DNA of 21,025 nt from Acidobacteriota bacterium (GCA_018268875.1 JAFDVT010000381.1:1-21025), one strand, 5' to 3'. Counted from the first letter of the stretch, positions 1 through 7,420 are shown. Numbers and translations are program-made. The notes: generated by a model not told the origin, from the sequence alone.

Positions 1-29
1 CCGTCCGAAAGGAAGCGTTGCTGTAGGCC

Positions 30-46
30 ACCGGTGCTTGACCGGT
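30..46. promoter_or_regulatory. Paired ACCGGT palindromes upstream of the recombinase cassette
   Basis: Two copies of the palindrome ACCGGT lie at 30–35 and 41–46, eleven bases apart start to start, which is about one helical turn. They are upstream of the first gene of the cassette (start 124). Such spacing is typical of a dimeric regulator's operator, but no regulator or promoter can be matched here. The pair could also be chance in GC-rich DNA. Confidence 0.2.
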
Positions 47-86
47 CTCCCGGCCCGCATGAACTCCGCAGCGGGCTTTCGGCAGT

Positions 87-102
87 GACGGCGGATGCCG
101 TC
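87..102 (+). promoter_or_regulatory. Small perfect hairpin in the leader of the DUF3489 gene
   Basis: GACGGC (87–92) and GCCGTC (97–102) form a perfect six-base-pair stem around a GGAT loop. The hairpin ends eight bases before the Shine–Dalgarno sequence AAGGAG (111–116) of the gene starting at 124. In the mRNA it would sit next to the ribosome binding site without covering it. A role in controlling translation is possible but only inferred. Confidence 0.3.
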
Positions 103-123
103 GCCAACCGAAGGAGATCCAAA

Positions 124-702
124 ATGAAGCTCACCGATTCACAACTCGTCATCCTGTCCGCTGCCGCGAAACGGTCGGACGGGAGCGTCCTGCCGCTGCC
201 CAAGTCCGTAAAGCTCAACAAGGGCGCAACCACGCTCGTGTTGAAGAGCCTTCTCAAGCACAAGCTCGTTGCCGAAGAGTTCGCGGAGCGCGAGTCCGAA
301 GCGTGGCGCGAGGGTGGCGACGGACAGCGCTTCGCGCTGTCGATCACGCCAGCGGGCATGAAGGCGATCGGCGTCGAAGAAGCACCCGACACCAAAGCTT
401 CTGGTCCATCGTCAAAGTGGGATTCCAGGAAGGCCAGACCCACTGATGGTCCGGCCGCTAGCGCGCCGTCCAAGAAGTCAAAAACAGCTGTGCGCGAAGG
501 AACGAAACTGTCAGCGCTGATCGCGCTGCTGTCGCGCAAGAGCGGCGCCACGCTGGAAGAAGCTGCAAAGGTCACGGGATGGCAGCATCACTCGATCCGC
601 GGCGCCATGAGCGGCGCACTCAAGAAGAAGATGGGGCTCAAGATCGATTCCAGCGTCTCGGGAGATCGCGGCCGCGTCTACCGGATCGAGGGCGGCAAAT
701 GA
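124..702 (+). CDS. DUF3489 domain-containing protein
   Basis: A 192-residue basic protein of unknown function. The C-terminal ~65 residues (KLSALIALLSRKSGATLEEA… to …GDRGRVYRI) match my recollection of DUF3489: a winged-helix-like segment with the motif GATLEEAAKVTGWQHHSIRG, suggesting DNA binding. The N-terminal half (LTDSQLVILSAAAKRSDGSV…) looks like a second small helical domain, followed by a Ser/Lys-rich linker. The reading frame stays open upstream to an ATG at 34. I choose ATG 124 because AAGGAG stands seven bases before it and the protein then begins with the conserved MKLTDSQLV. It heads a cassette with a DUF2924 protein and a serine recombinase, a set often found together in Hyphomicrobiales, so a role in regulating or assisting that recombinase is plausible but unproven. 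Confidence 0.85.
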   Translation: MKLTDSQLVILSAAAKRSDGSVLPLPKSVKLNKGATTLVLKSLLKHKLVAEEFAERESEAWREGGDGQRFALSITPAGMKAIGVEEAPDTKASGPSSKWDSRKARPTDGPAASAPSKKSKTAVREGTKLSALIALLSRKSGATLEEAAKVTGWQHHSIRGAMSGALKKKMGLKIDSSVSGDRGRVYRIEGGK

Positions 703-857
703 GCTCCGCTGTCGAAATCTGCGATGTCAGTCCATACCTGCGTTTGCCCCTGCGCTCACTGGCTGAAGCCCAGCGGGCAAGGACGCAGCAGAGGATAAGG
801 CCGATATTGGTCGAACCGCACTCGGAAAACAGGACGGTCGGCTGTGATCGGAAATGA
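699..857 (+). CDS. Possible small protein (52 aa) between DUF3489 and DUF2924 genes
   Basis: A short frame beginning MSSAVEICDVSPYLRLPLRS. Its ATG overlaps the stop of the DUF3489 gene in an ATGA arrangement, and a Shine–Dalgarno GAGGG (688–692) lies six bases upstream. It overlaps the GTG start of the DUF2924 gene by 14 bases. The YLRLPLRSLAEA stretch resembles short proteins I associate with this type of cassette, but I cannot confirm the family. Without this frame, the 141 bases between the two flanking genes would be empty. No function can be given. Confidence 0.42.
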   Translation: MSSAVEICDVSPYLRLPLRSLAEAQRARTQQRIRPILVEPHSENRTVGCDRK

Positions 858-1332
858 ATCCGAGCTGCGGGCCTACCTCGATCGCCTCGCGAAACTCGGC
901 GCGCCGGATCTGCGCGCCGAGTGGACCAAAGTCTACGAGCGTCCGGCCCCGCGTCGGATCAGCAAGGATCTGCTGATCCGGGGCATCGCATACCGCGTCC
1001 AGGAGCAGATGTACGGCGGGCTCAAGCCTGCCACGGTCAAGAAGCTCAAGGAGATCGCTGCCGCGTTGAAAGAGGGCCGCGATCTGCCAGAGGCTCCCAA
1101 GCGCGAACTGCATCCGGGCGCGCGGCTGATCCGGGAGTGGGCCGGCAAGACACATATCGTGGAGGTCATGCCGGAAGGCTTCGCATGGAGCGGCAAGACC
1201 TACCGCTCGCTGACAGAGATCGCGCATCTGATCACCGGCGCCCACCGGTCCGGCCCCAGGTTCTTCGGCCTGCGGGACAAGCGTCGCCGGCCAGACGCCG
1301 ATGGCGAAAGGATCGCGGAGCGCCTGAGATGA
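844..1332 (+). CDS. DUF2924 domain-containing protein
   Basis: A 162-residue protein of the DUF2924 family, of unknown function and nearly always next to a large serine recombinase. The typical features are visible: an N-terminal helix (LRAYLDRLAKLGAPDLRAEW), the segment ISKDLLIRGIAYRVQEQMYG followed by LKPATVKKLKEIA, and a C-terminal half with RLIREWAGKTHIVEVMPEGF, WSGKTYRSLTEIAHLITG and SGPRFFGL. The C-terminal part resembles small DNA-binding folds. The start is GTG at 844, with AGGACGG (831–837) upstream at suitable spacing. Its stop overlaps the recombinase start (ATGA at 1329–1332), so the two are probably translationally coupled and act together, perhaps as a recombination accessory factor. 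That role is inferred from context. Confidence 0.87.
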   Translation: MIGNESELRAYLDRLAKLGAPDLRAEWTKVYERPAPRRISKDLLIRGIAYRVQEQMYGGLKPATVKKLKEIAAALKEGRDLPEAPKRELHPGARLIREWAGKTHIVEVMPEGFAWSGKTYRSLTEIAHLITGAHRSGPRFFGLRDKRRRPDADGERIAERLR

Positions 1333-3059
1333 CCGCATCGCGGAAACCGCTACGCTGCGCCGTCTACACTCGCAAGTCCTCGGAAGAGGGGCTGGAGCAG
1401 GACTTCAACTCGCTCGAGGCCCAGCGCGAGGCCTGCACCGCATATATAAAGAGTCAGGCACACGAAGGCTGGCGTCTTCTGCCCGAGCGGTTCGACGATG
1501 GCGGGTTCTCCGGCGGCAGCCTCGAGCGCCCGGCACTGCAGCGGCTGCTCGAACAGGTGCGCGAGAAGCGCCTCGACATCATCGTTATCTACAAGATCGA
1601 CCGCCTTACGCGCTCGCTCATGGACTTCGCGAAGCTCGCCGAGGTCTTCGACAAGGAGGGTGTGTCGTTCGTCTCGGTCACCCAGCAGTTCAACACCACG
1701 ACCTCCATGGGCCGGCTGATGCTGAACGTGCTGCTGTCTTTCGCCCAGTTCGAGCGCGAGATCACAGGCGAGCGCATCCGCGACAAGATCGCGGCTTCGA
1801 AGAAAAAGGGCATCTGGATGGGCGGTAGTGTGCCCGCCGGCTATGACGTCAAAAACCGCCAGCTCGTGATCAATGAAGAGCATGCTGGTACGGTCCGAAC
1901 GTTGTTCCGGCTCTACATCGAACTTGGCAGTGTGCGGAAGGTCTGGGCTGAAGCGAAACGCCTTGGTATCAAGACTCCCGTGCGAACCACGCAAGGTGGC
2001 AAAATCACGGGCGGCAAACAGTTCTTCCCGGGCAACATCTATCAGCTGCTCAGCAGCCCGATTTATATTGGCAAGCTGCCACACAAGGACGAGGTCTACG
2101 ACGGCAATCATCTGCCGCTGATCGATGCCGCGCAGTGGCAAGCGGTGCAGGCCGGCATAGCCGCAAATCGCGTCGATCGACGCTACGGCCGCAATGCGAA
2201 GAATCCGAGCCCTCTCGCCGGGTTGCTGTATGACGCGAAAGGCATGCGCTTCACACCGACCCATACGGTGAAGAAGACCGGCCAGCGATATCGCTACTAT
2301 GTCGATCCCGCTTTGACGACAGGTGTGACACCGGCGAAAGCGGATCTGCCTCGCATTCCCGCGCTCGAGATCGAACACGCTGTAAGGAAGGGTATTGCCC
2401 GCTTTCTGAACGACACGAAGGCGCTGCTGGCCGCCCTCGGTACCGGCATGAAGGGACCGGCCGCCGAGCGCGCCATCTCTCGCGGGCGTGAACTGGCGGC
2501 GGATCTGCTGGATGCCACGCCGATGACCTGGATGCCGCCGATCAGGCCGGCGCTCGAAAAGATCGTATTGCGGGAAGACGCCATCGTGTTCTCGATCGAA
2601 CCTAGCGGCCTCCACGACGTCCTTTTCGGTCAAGCTGCGGAGCCAACCGCAGCACCTTCCGGCAAATCGGGAAGTGATCGAGAAGCCAAATCCATTCAAT
2701 ACTTGGTTCCGGCCGAGGTTCGGTTGCGCAAAAGCGGTGCAATGAAGCTTGTGATCGGAAATGAGCGAGCTACGCCCTTAGCACCAGATCTGGTGCTGAC
2801 GGGGACCATCGCTCGCGCTTATGCCTGGGCCGAGAAGCTCAAGCGCGGCGGGGCAGATTCCGTTCGTGAGATCGCCAAGGCGGAGGGCGTCACGGAATCC
2901 TACGTGACGCGAATGCTGAGGCTGGGATTCACGGCGCCGGAAGTTGTCGAAGCGATCGCAAACGGGCGCCAGCCAGTCGATCTCACCGCCAATCGACTTC
3001 TCAAACTTGCCTTACCGGCGCTTTGGACACGGCAACGGAAGTTGATCGACCCGGGCTAG
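1329..3059 (+). CDS. Large serine recombinase (site-specific integrase/resolvase family)
   Basis: A 576-residue large serine recombinase. The resolvase catalytic domain is N-terminal: YTRKSS carries the nucleophile serine (Ser17), followed by NSLEAQREAC, FSGGSLERPAL (about 60–70) and DRLTRS with the conserved arginines Arg92 and Arg95. A 'Recombinase' domain follows (GIWMGGSVPAGYDV…, …LLSSPIYIGKLPHK). The part that is a zinc ribbon in many relatives (SPLAGLLYDAKGMRFTPTHT) has no cysteines here. The C-terminus has a helix-turn-helix-like segment (SVREIAKAEGVTESYVTRML). ATG 1329 is chosen because it overlaps the DUF2924 stop, has GGAG eight bases upstream, and starts just before the catalytic domain; the open frame upstream (from 921) is only the shadow of DUF2924. 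The protein would cut and rejoin att-like sites to move the element it belongs to. No attachment site could be identified. Confidence 0.93.
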   Translation: MTASRKPLRCAVYTRKSSEEGLEQDFNSLEAQREACTAYIKSQAHEGWRLLPERFDDGGFSGGSLERPALQRLLEQVREKRLDIIVIYKIDRLTRSLMDFAKLAEVFDKEGVSFVSVTQQFNTTTSMGRLMLNVLLSFAQFEREITGERIRDKIAASKKKGIWMGGSVPAGYDVKNRQLVINEEHAGTVRTLFRLYIELGSVRKVWAEAKRLGIKTPVRTTQGGKITGGKQFFPGNIYQLLSSPIYIGKLPHKDEVYDGNHLPLIDAAQWQAVQAGIAANRVDRRYGRNAKNPSPLAGLLYDAKGMRFTPTHTVKKTGQRYRYYVDPALTTGVTPAKADLPRIPALEIEHAVRKGIARFLNDTKALLAALGTGMKGPAAERAISRGRELAADLLDATPMTWMPPIRPALEKIVLREDAIVFSIEPSGLHDVLFGQAAEPTAAPSGKSGSDREAKSIQYLVPAEVRLRKSGAMKLVIGNERATPLAPDLVLTGTIARAYAWAEKLKRGGADSVREIAKAEGVTESYVTRMLRLGFTAPEVVEAIANGRQPVDLTANRLLKLALPALWTRQRKLIDPG

Positions 3060-3086
3060 AAGCAGCTACGGTACGATCTAAGCGAG

Positions 3087-4727
3087 CTATTCCACTCTCA
3101 CTATGACCTTCAGGTCTTTGAGTTCGTAGACATAATCCGCGATCTTCTCTGGCGCCGGAATAGCCCCACCGCCTTTGAATTTGGTGCCGATTTCGGAAAG
3201 AGGATCCATGGGGTTCGTGGCCATGACGCGAACGACTTCCGCCCACGTCAGCCAAGCGGCGCGATCGTCGTATTTTTCAGTACCGGTGAACCGCGCAGCG
3301 TACCGGGGAATGACCATGAGCACAGGCGGCTTGAATGATTGAGTTATGGATATTCCGAGTGCCCGACGGATGTCGGCCAAACCGCGCGTGGAAATCCAGG
3401 TGCTCACACGTTCGACCCAATCGTTGGCTTCAAGCAGGTTGCGCCGGCGGCTTTCACGCTCTTGAGGAGACATGCCGACCGGGTCTGGCCATTTTAGCTG
3501 AGCCAGAGCGACCGCGCCCGTCTTGTGGTCCATAATCACCGCGTCGATATCGGTCAGATGGCTCCCGTCGGCCCTCTTGAGCACAACCCCTTTTCTCAAA
3601 ACCGTAAACCGCGGCGCTGAAAACAATTGGTTCAGATCGCCTCGGTATTCTTCCTCTCGGCCTGAAACAGCTGAGTCCCATTCTCTTCGATATTCCATCC
3701 GGAGCGAGCGGACCATTCCATGTATTGGGTTGAGAAGCGCGCCGAAAGCACACAGCAATAGCCATCCGCCGCCGAGATCGACGTAGTAGGGGGCTGGAAT
3801 CTCGTGATGTGTCAGCCACGCATCGATAGTGGCCGTGTTCAAAGTAAAGCGAGCAAGTGTAACATCGACGCTAGAGAGATGTTCGCCCCTCTCAAGCAAT
3901 ACCGCTATCGCGTCATGCCGTAATACTGGTGTACTCAGAAGACTGCGTAGCATCAGATGCGGATTCTTGTGCTGAAGATGCGAAGCGTATGCAATGTGAT
4001 TGAAGAGACTGCCTAGCGAAGCAGCACATGAACGGCGCCATTCCCCGAAAGTGCGGCCACCAATCATTGCTGCGTCAGGAAGCGCTTCTGACTCCAAGCA
4101 TCCGACAATCGACTCCATAGCCGCGTCGCGATAATGCCTGATGAGCTTCTTATGACCCTCATAGCGAATGAACCATCCACGATCCACGGCCGAGGTTCGA
4201 CCCAGCAGCTTAGTGATCCGCTTCTGATCCGGCCAAGCACCTTGACTCGCTCGAAGCTTCCGCTTGGTTTCGCTCGCTAGCCATTTGCTCGCAGATCGAT
4301 CTTGCTCCTCGGCGGTGTCCGAACGGACTACCATTTCTACCGTGTGCGCGTCGATATTCCGACTTCGAGCCAATCGGTAATGCTCCAACGAGGCCAGCCG
4401 CCGCAGCGTGGCGATTTTCCCGAACTCCACGAGCATACCATCCGTGACTGCTGCCAACTCAGGATTGCTGGGTCCAAACTGAAGGCCCCGACCCTGCCCC
4501 TCCATGTCGGGCAGAAACGTCGCGAGAGCCGAAGTCACTCCTTTAAGGACGAAGTAGTGTCGCTGACCCGATTGGCGCGGCTGGCCGAGTTGCGTGACGC
4601 ATGCGGCTTCATCGGCGGCCCGGACGATCTCGATCACCGCTTCGCGTTCACGTCCAGCCCAAAGTGATCGAACGTGACGCTGTAGATCGGTCATCCTCCT
4701 TTCAATCAGCGCTTCGAAGTCTGTCAT
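3087..4727 (-). CDS. Unrecognised protein with a PD-(D/E)XK-like C-terminal motif
   Basis: A 546-residue protein I cannot assign to a named family. From about residue 380 it reads as a nuclease fold: a helix with acidic residues (GREEEYRGDLNQLF), then LTDIDAVIMD and, after one hairpin, VALAQLKWPDP. The D-x-D…Q-x-K spacing fits the PD-(D/E)XK superfamily with Q in the E position, as in Mrr-like nucleases. The first ~370 residues are mostly helical with no motif I know. The start is uncertain: ATG 4727 is preferred, but TTG 4787 and ATG 4694 (with AGGAGG touching it, too close to be a normal site) are in the same frame. It is the last gene of the minus-strand array, after vsr, and converges on the recombinase. 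A defence nuclease is plausible; the function is inferred. Confidence 0.72.
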   Translation of the reverse strand: MTDFEALIERRMTDLQRHVRSLWAGREREAVIEIVRAADEAACVTQLGQPRQSGQRHYFVLKGVTSALATFLPDMEGQGRGLQFGPSNPELAAVTDGMLVEFGKIATLRRLASLEHYRLARSRNIDAHTVEMVVRSDTAEEQDRSASKWLASETKRKLRASQGAWPDQKRITKLLGRTSAVDRGWFIRYEGHKKLIRHYRDAAMESIVGCLESEALPDAAMIGGRTFGEWRRSCAASLGSLFNHIAYASHLQHKNPHLMLRSLLSTPVLRHDAIAVLLERGEHLSSVDVTLARFTLNTATIDAWLTHHEIPAPYYVDLGGGWLLLCAFGALLNPIHGMVRSLRMEYRREWDSAVSGREEEYRGDLNQLFSAPRFTVLRKGVVLKRADGSHLTDIDAVIMDHKTGAVALAQLKWPDPVGMSPQERESRRRNLLEANDWVERVSTWISTRGLADIRRALGISITQSFKPPVLMVIPRYAARFTGTEKYDDRAAWLTWAEVVRVMATNPMDPLSEIGTKFKGGGAIPAPEKIADYVYELKDLKVIVRVE

Positions 4728-4799
4728 CGGAAAACGGGATGCTAGATATTGCTGGAAGATAAGCCTGCCAACTCGCAAGTGTCGCAACTGGAATATGTA

Positions 4800-4895
4800 T
4801 CAGCGCCCCGCGTGGATCGAGAACGAGGGGGAAGTGAGTGGTAGCCCCTCAGGCTTCCAGGTTAGGGAGCCCCATCCTAGGCAGGCGATTTTCAT
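4800..4895 (-). pseudogene. N-terminal remnant of a 'MKIACLGWGSL' family protein
   Basis: Four bases after the vsr stop, a 31-codon frame begins MKIACLGWGSLTWKPEGLPL and then stops at TGA 4802–4800. That opening is strikingly like a conserved family of small uncharacterised proteins that start MKIACLGWGSLIW (a G-x-G-S-L signature reminiscent of gamma-glutamylcyclotransferase-like folds). Family members are much longer. The match fades after about 20 residues, so I read this as the decayed start of such a gene, cut short by rearrangement. It has no clear ribosome binding site. It is in frame with the downstream protein ending at 3087, separated by the TGA, so a former fusion cannot be excluded. 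Confidence 0.45.
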
Positions 4896-4899
4896 CGTG

Positions 4900-5370
4900 T
4901 TACTGCCGCTTTGCAGCGACAGATGCTCCCGCTAGCTCACCATACTTCCGTCGCGACTCCAGCCACTTACGTACAGTTTCGCTGACGGCAGTCGACAATT
5001 TAGCACTCTTGCCCTTCAGAGCACACTCCCAAACTGTGAACACCCGCCAGCCATCGTCGAGAAGAAGACGGGTATTACGGTCGTCACGCGCGCGATTCGC
5101 ATTGAATTTTTCTACCCAGAACTCGCTCCGAGTTTTTGGCACGGTCGAACGGTAACAACCATGCGAATGCCAATAGCACCCATGAATGAAAATGACCGCG
5201 CGATACTTCGAAAACACCAGATCGGGGCTGCCGGGCAGTGAGCGGTCGTGCAGGCGGAACCGCAGGCCGTTCTTATGCAGAGCCTTTCGCAACAATAATT
5301 CGGCGCCAGTATCTTTCTGACCGACGCTCGCCATGATCCTCGATCTCGTCTGCCGATCGACGGTATCCAT
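4900..5370 (-). CDS. vsr: Very short patch repair-type endonuclease (Vsr)
   Basis: A 156-residue Vsr-family endonuclease. In Escherichia coli, Vsr nicks beside T:G mismatches made when 5-methylcytosine deaminates. Every key residue lines up with the E. coli enzyme at an offset of one: Asp50 (catalytic, in GSPD), Cys65, His68, His70 and Cys72 in HGCYWHSHGC, and Cys116 in VWEC; the cysteines and His70 hold the structural zinc. The N-terminal signature RSRIMASVGQKDTGAE is intact and the length is normal. I choose ATG 5370 because GGAG lies five bases upstream; GTG 5376 is an in-frame alternative. It directly follows the GHKL ATPase gene, so the two are probably coupled. No cytosine methyltransferase gene is in the window, so it may act in defence rather than repair. 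Confidence 0.93.
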   Translation of the reverse strand: MDTVDRQTRSRIMASVGQKDTGAELLLRKALHKNGLRFRLHDRSLPGSPDLVFSKYRAVIFIHGCYWHSHGCYRSTVPKTRSEFWVEKFNANRARDDRNTRLLLDDGWRVFTVWECALKGKSAKLSTAVSETVRKWLESRRKYGELAGASVAAKRQ

Positions 5371-5372
5371 GA

Positions 5373-7370
5373 TCACTCCGTCGGCGGCGCGAAGTCGTCA
5401 ATCGCTTTGAAAACGCCCCACAATTTGTCGATCTTGACGTGCGCTTCTAGATAGTCGGCATAAGCCTGTTGCGCGTTAGTCAGCAGTTCGTCGTAGAACA
5501 CGATTCGGGCATCCACCGCGGCCAAAGATTTCTGAACGCCTTGCGGGCCCGTTGCCGTGGCATACTCGGGCGGTGGCTTGCCTAGCACGCAGACGATCTC
5601 TATCGGCCAGTCCTTGAATGTTGTCTTGTCGAGAATTTTGCGCGCGCCGTCGCGGTACTTGCGGATTTGTTTGGTGAGCGTGTCGAGAGGAACCGCCACA
5701 GAGGCGCGTTTCAATTCGACAATGACGTGCTTGCCGGACGACGTGCGGTAACCGATATCAATGCGGTTCTTCTTCTCGGCTTTCGGCAGCTTTTTCGTGT
5801 CGGCCGCGAGGAAATTGTTGACGGTAGTCTCGACGTGTTCCGTGCCGCGCGCGCGTTCCCAGGACGTATCCAGCAGCCAAAGATGATCGAAGATATAGTC
5901 GCGAAGAACCAGTTCCTTCTCGTCCTTCTTGAGTTTGTCCTGAAGCGCTTTTATCACCCCGACCCTGAGCTGAACGATCTGGCCGTAGTAGCTCAATTCG
6001 AGGTCGTCGATATCCTTGAAGATAGCGAGAACGTCGGCGACGCTCTCGTCGCCGATTTCTTCGAGTTTTTCGAGCTGTTCCTTTCGCCGGTAGCTCTCGA
6101 AGGCGAGAATCGAAGCCTTCAGCAGTTCTTTCTTGTCGGTTTCGTTCTCGGATCGGATGACATTGAGGCGGCCAATCCAGCGTTCCGCCTTCTTCTTCGT
6201 CGACCCCTGCAATGCGCCCAGCCAATCCGAAACTTCCGGCACGTTCGCGGCCTGCTTTGCGCCGTCCTCTCGGCGCCAGTCGCTCCAACGGCTCGCGATG
6301 TAGCGAAGTTCCGAAAGCACCAGCTCTCGGAGTACCAGGAACCGGGGATCATCCTGCTTGATGGATTGCCGGCTGCTCGTGGCTATGTCGTCCTGTGTGT
6401 CGTCGTCGAGAGCGTCGCAGTGCAGCTCGCCGATCAGGTAGTCCGCATAAATTTCCTTCTGGCCGAATTCGTCCAAGATGTCTTCTTGGGCCATCTTGCC
6501 GCGCATGAAAATCGCGATGCGGTTGAGGTTGTCGCCCTCTTCGTCCTGAAGCTGGCGCGGCTGGGCGACGGTGCCTATCCAGCCGGTGAGCTGAATACCC
6601 GCTTTCTTCGCAGCGGCCTTCAGGGCGGCGGTGCGATTATCGGCCTTGCGCGACAGATTGGTCGCGAGCTTCACGGTGTCCGCCTGATCGCCGTATACCC
6701 ACAGATATTCGAGAGCGCTTTGATAGCCGCGGTCGGCTGGGCTAATTTCCTCGGTATCGACGAAAGCGCGGAAGTCGAACTTCGTCCCGATGATGGCGAA
6801 ACGGCGCGAAACCCGGCGCTTGAGCCCGGCGACGGTCATTTCGGTGAGTTGCCGGGACAGGCCGGACAAAACGATGCGTGTACTGCCGCCGAATCCCTTG
6901 GGCCACGCAAGCTCGACCGGCTCGTAGACTTCGTCATCGTCCGCCGCAATCTTGGCCCTGATGACCTCGCGGTCCATCCGGAAGGCGGTCTTCTCGCCGT
7001 CCTTGACGGTGTAGACTTCGACCACTTTCGCAATCGAGAACGAAGACAGCTTTCCGATGCCCTTGCGGCCCATCGGCAGGCGTTTCTTGATCGGCGTGTG
7101 ATCGCCTATCTCGGAACGGCGCCTGAAGCCGACGGTGAGGAAGTGATCGATAACGTCGTCCCGGCTCATGCCAATGCCGTCATCCTCTATGGTGATGGTC
7201 TGGCTGGCTTTGTCGAGCGTGACGTTGACGTTTTCGGCGTCGCCGTCCCAGGAATTGGCGACGATTTCGGAAAGGACAGATGGAATGTTGCTATAGAGGT
7301 TCATCCCCAAATGCTCCAAAGCATTCAGGCTGATCCTCATCGTCAGCGGTCTTTTGGCCTTCTTCACCAT
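5373..7370 (-). CDS. GHKL (MutL/MORC-like) ATPase with C-terminal PD-(D/E)XK-like nuclease domain
   Basis: A 665-residue protein. The N-terminus is a GHKL (Bergerat) ATPase: Glu35 and Asn39 in SEIVANSWDGDA, the DDGIGM motif at 63–68 and GRKGIGKLSSF at 101–111. These residues bind ATP and magnesium, and such domains usually clamp or close on ATP binding. The middle (about 200–500) is helical and charged. The C-terminus reads as a nuclease: RIDIGY with Asp538, then VIVELKRA with Glu552 and Lys554, followed by a helix (LTKQIRKYRDGARKIL), which resembles Shedu-type (DUF4263) nuclease domains by eye. It therefore looks like an ATP-gated nuclease. It lies 79 bases downstream of drmC with a hairpin between, and its stop abuts vsr. 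MutL itself is excluded by the C-terminal domain and context. ATG 7370 lacks a strong Shine–Dalgarno sequence. Confidence 0.85.
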   Translation of the reverse strand: MVKKAKRPLTMRISLNALEHLGMNLYSNIPSVLSEIVANSWDGDAENVNVTLDKASQTITIEDDGIGMSRDDVIDHFLTVGFRRRSEIGDHTPIKKRLPMGRKGIGKLSSFSIAKVVEVYTVKDGEKTAFRMDREVIRAKIAADDDEVYEPVELAWPKGFGGSTRIVLSGLSRQLTEMTVAGLKRRVSRRFAIIGTKFDFRAFVDTEEISPADRGYQSALEYLWVYGDQADTVKLATNLSRKADNRTAALKAAAKKAGIQLTGWIGTVAQPRQLQDEEGDNLNRIAIFMRGKMAQEDILDEFGQKEIYADYLIGELHCDALDDDTQDDIATSSRQSIKQDDPRFLVLRELVLSELRYIASRWSDWRREDGAKQAANVPEVSDWLGALQGSTKKKAERWIGRLNVIRSENETDKKELLKASILAFESYRRKEQLEKLEEIGDESVADVLAIFKDIDDLELSYYGQIVQLRVGVIKALQDKLKKDEKELVLRDYIFDHLWLLDTSWERARGTEHVETTVNNFLAADTKKLPKAEKKNRIDIGYRTSSGKHVIVELKRASVAVPLDTLTKQIRKYRDGARKILDKTTFKDWPIEIVCVLGKPPPEYATATGPQGVQKSLAAVDARIVFYDELLTNAQQAYADYLEAHVKIDKLWGVFKAIDDFAPPTE

Positions 7371-7420
7371 TCAATTCGCGATTCCGACCATTACTTTACA
7401 TGGCCCTTTCGCCCGGCCGC

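Noticed and set aside
921..1328. N-terminal extension of the recombinase
   Set aside because: The in-frame open stretch overlaps DUF2924 in another frame. The ATG at 1329 has a ribosome site, an ATGA overlap and the correct position before the catalytic domain.
1350..2699. 449-codon minus-strand frame opposite the recombinase
   Set aside because: It is a shadow of the recombinase, whose catalytic motifs are intact; its own sequence shows nothing recognisable.
3057..3089. Bidirectional terminator between the convergent genes
   Set aside because: The 27-base gap and its edges show only short AGCTA repeats, with no stem of useful length and no T run.
5373..7370. MutL mismatch-repair protein
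   Set aside because: Only the ATPase motifs are shared. The C-terminal domain, the lack of MutS and the neighbouring DISARM and Vsr genes argue against a repair MutL.
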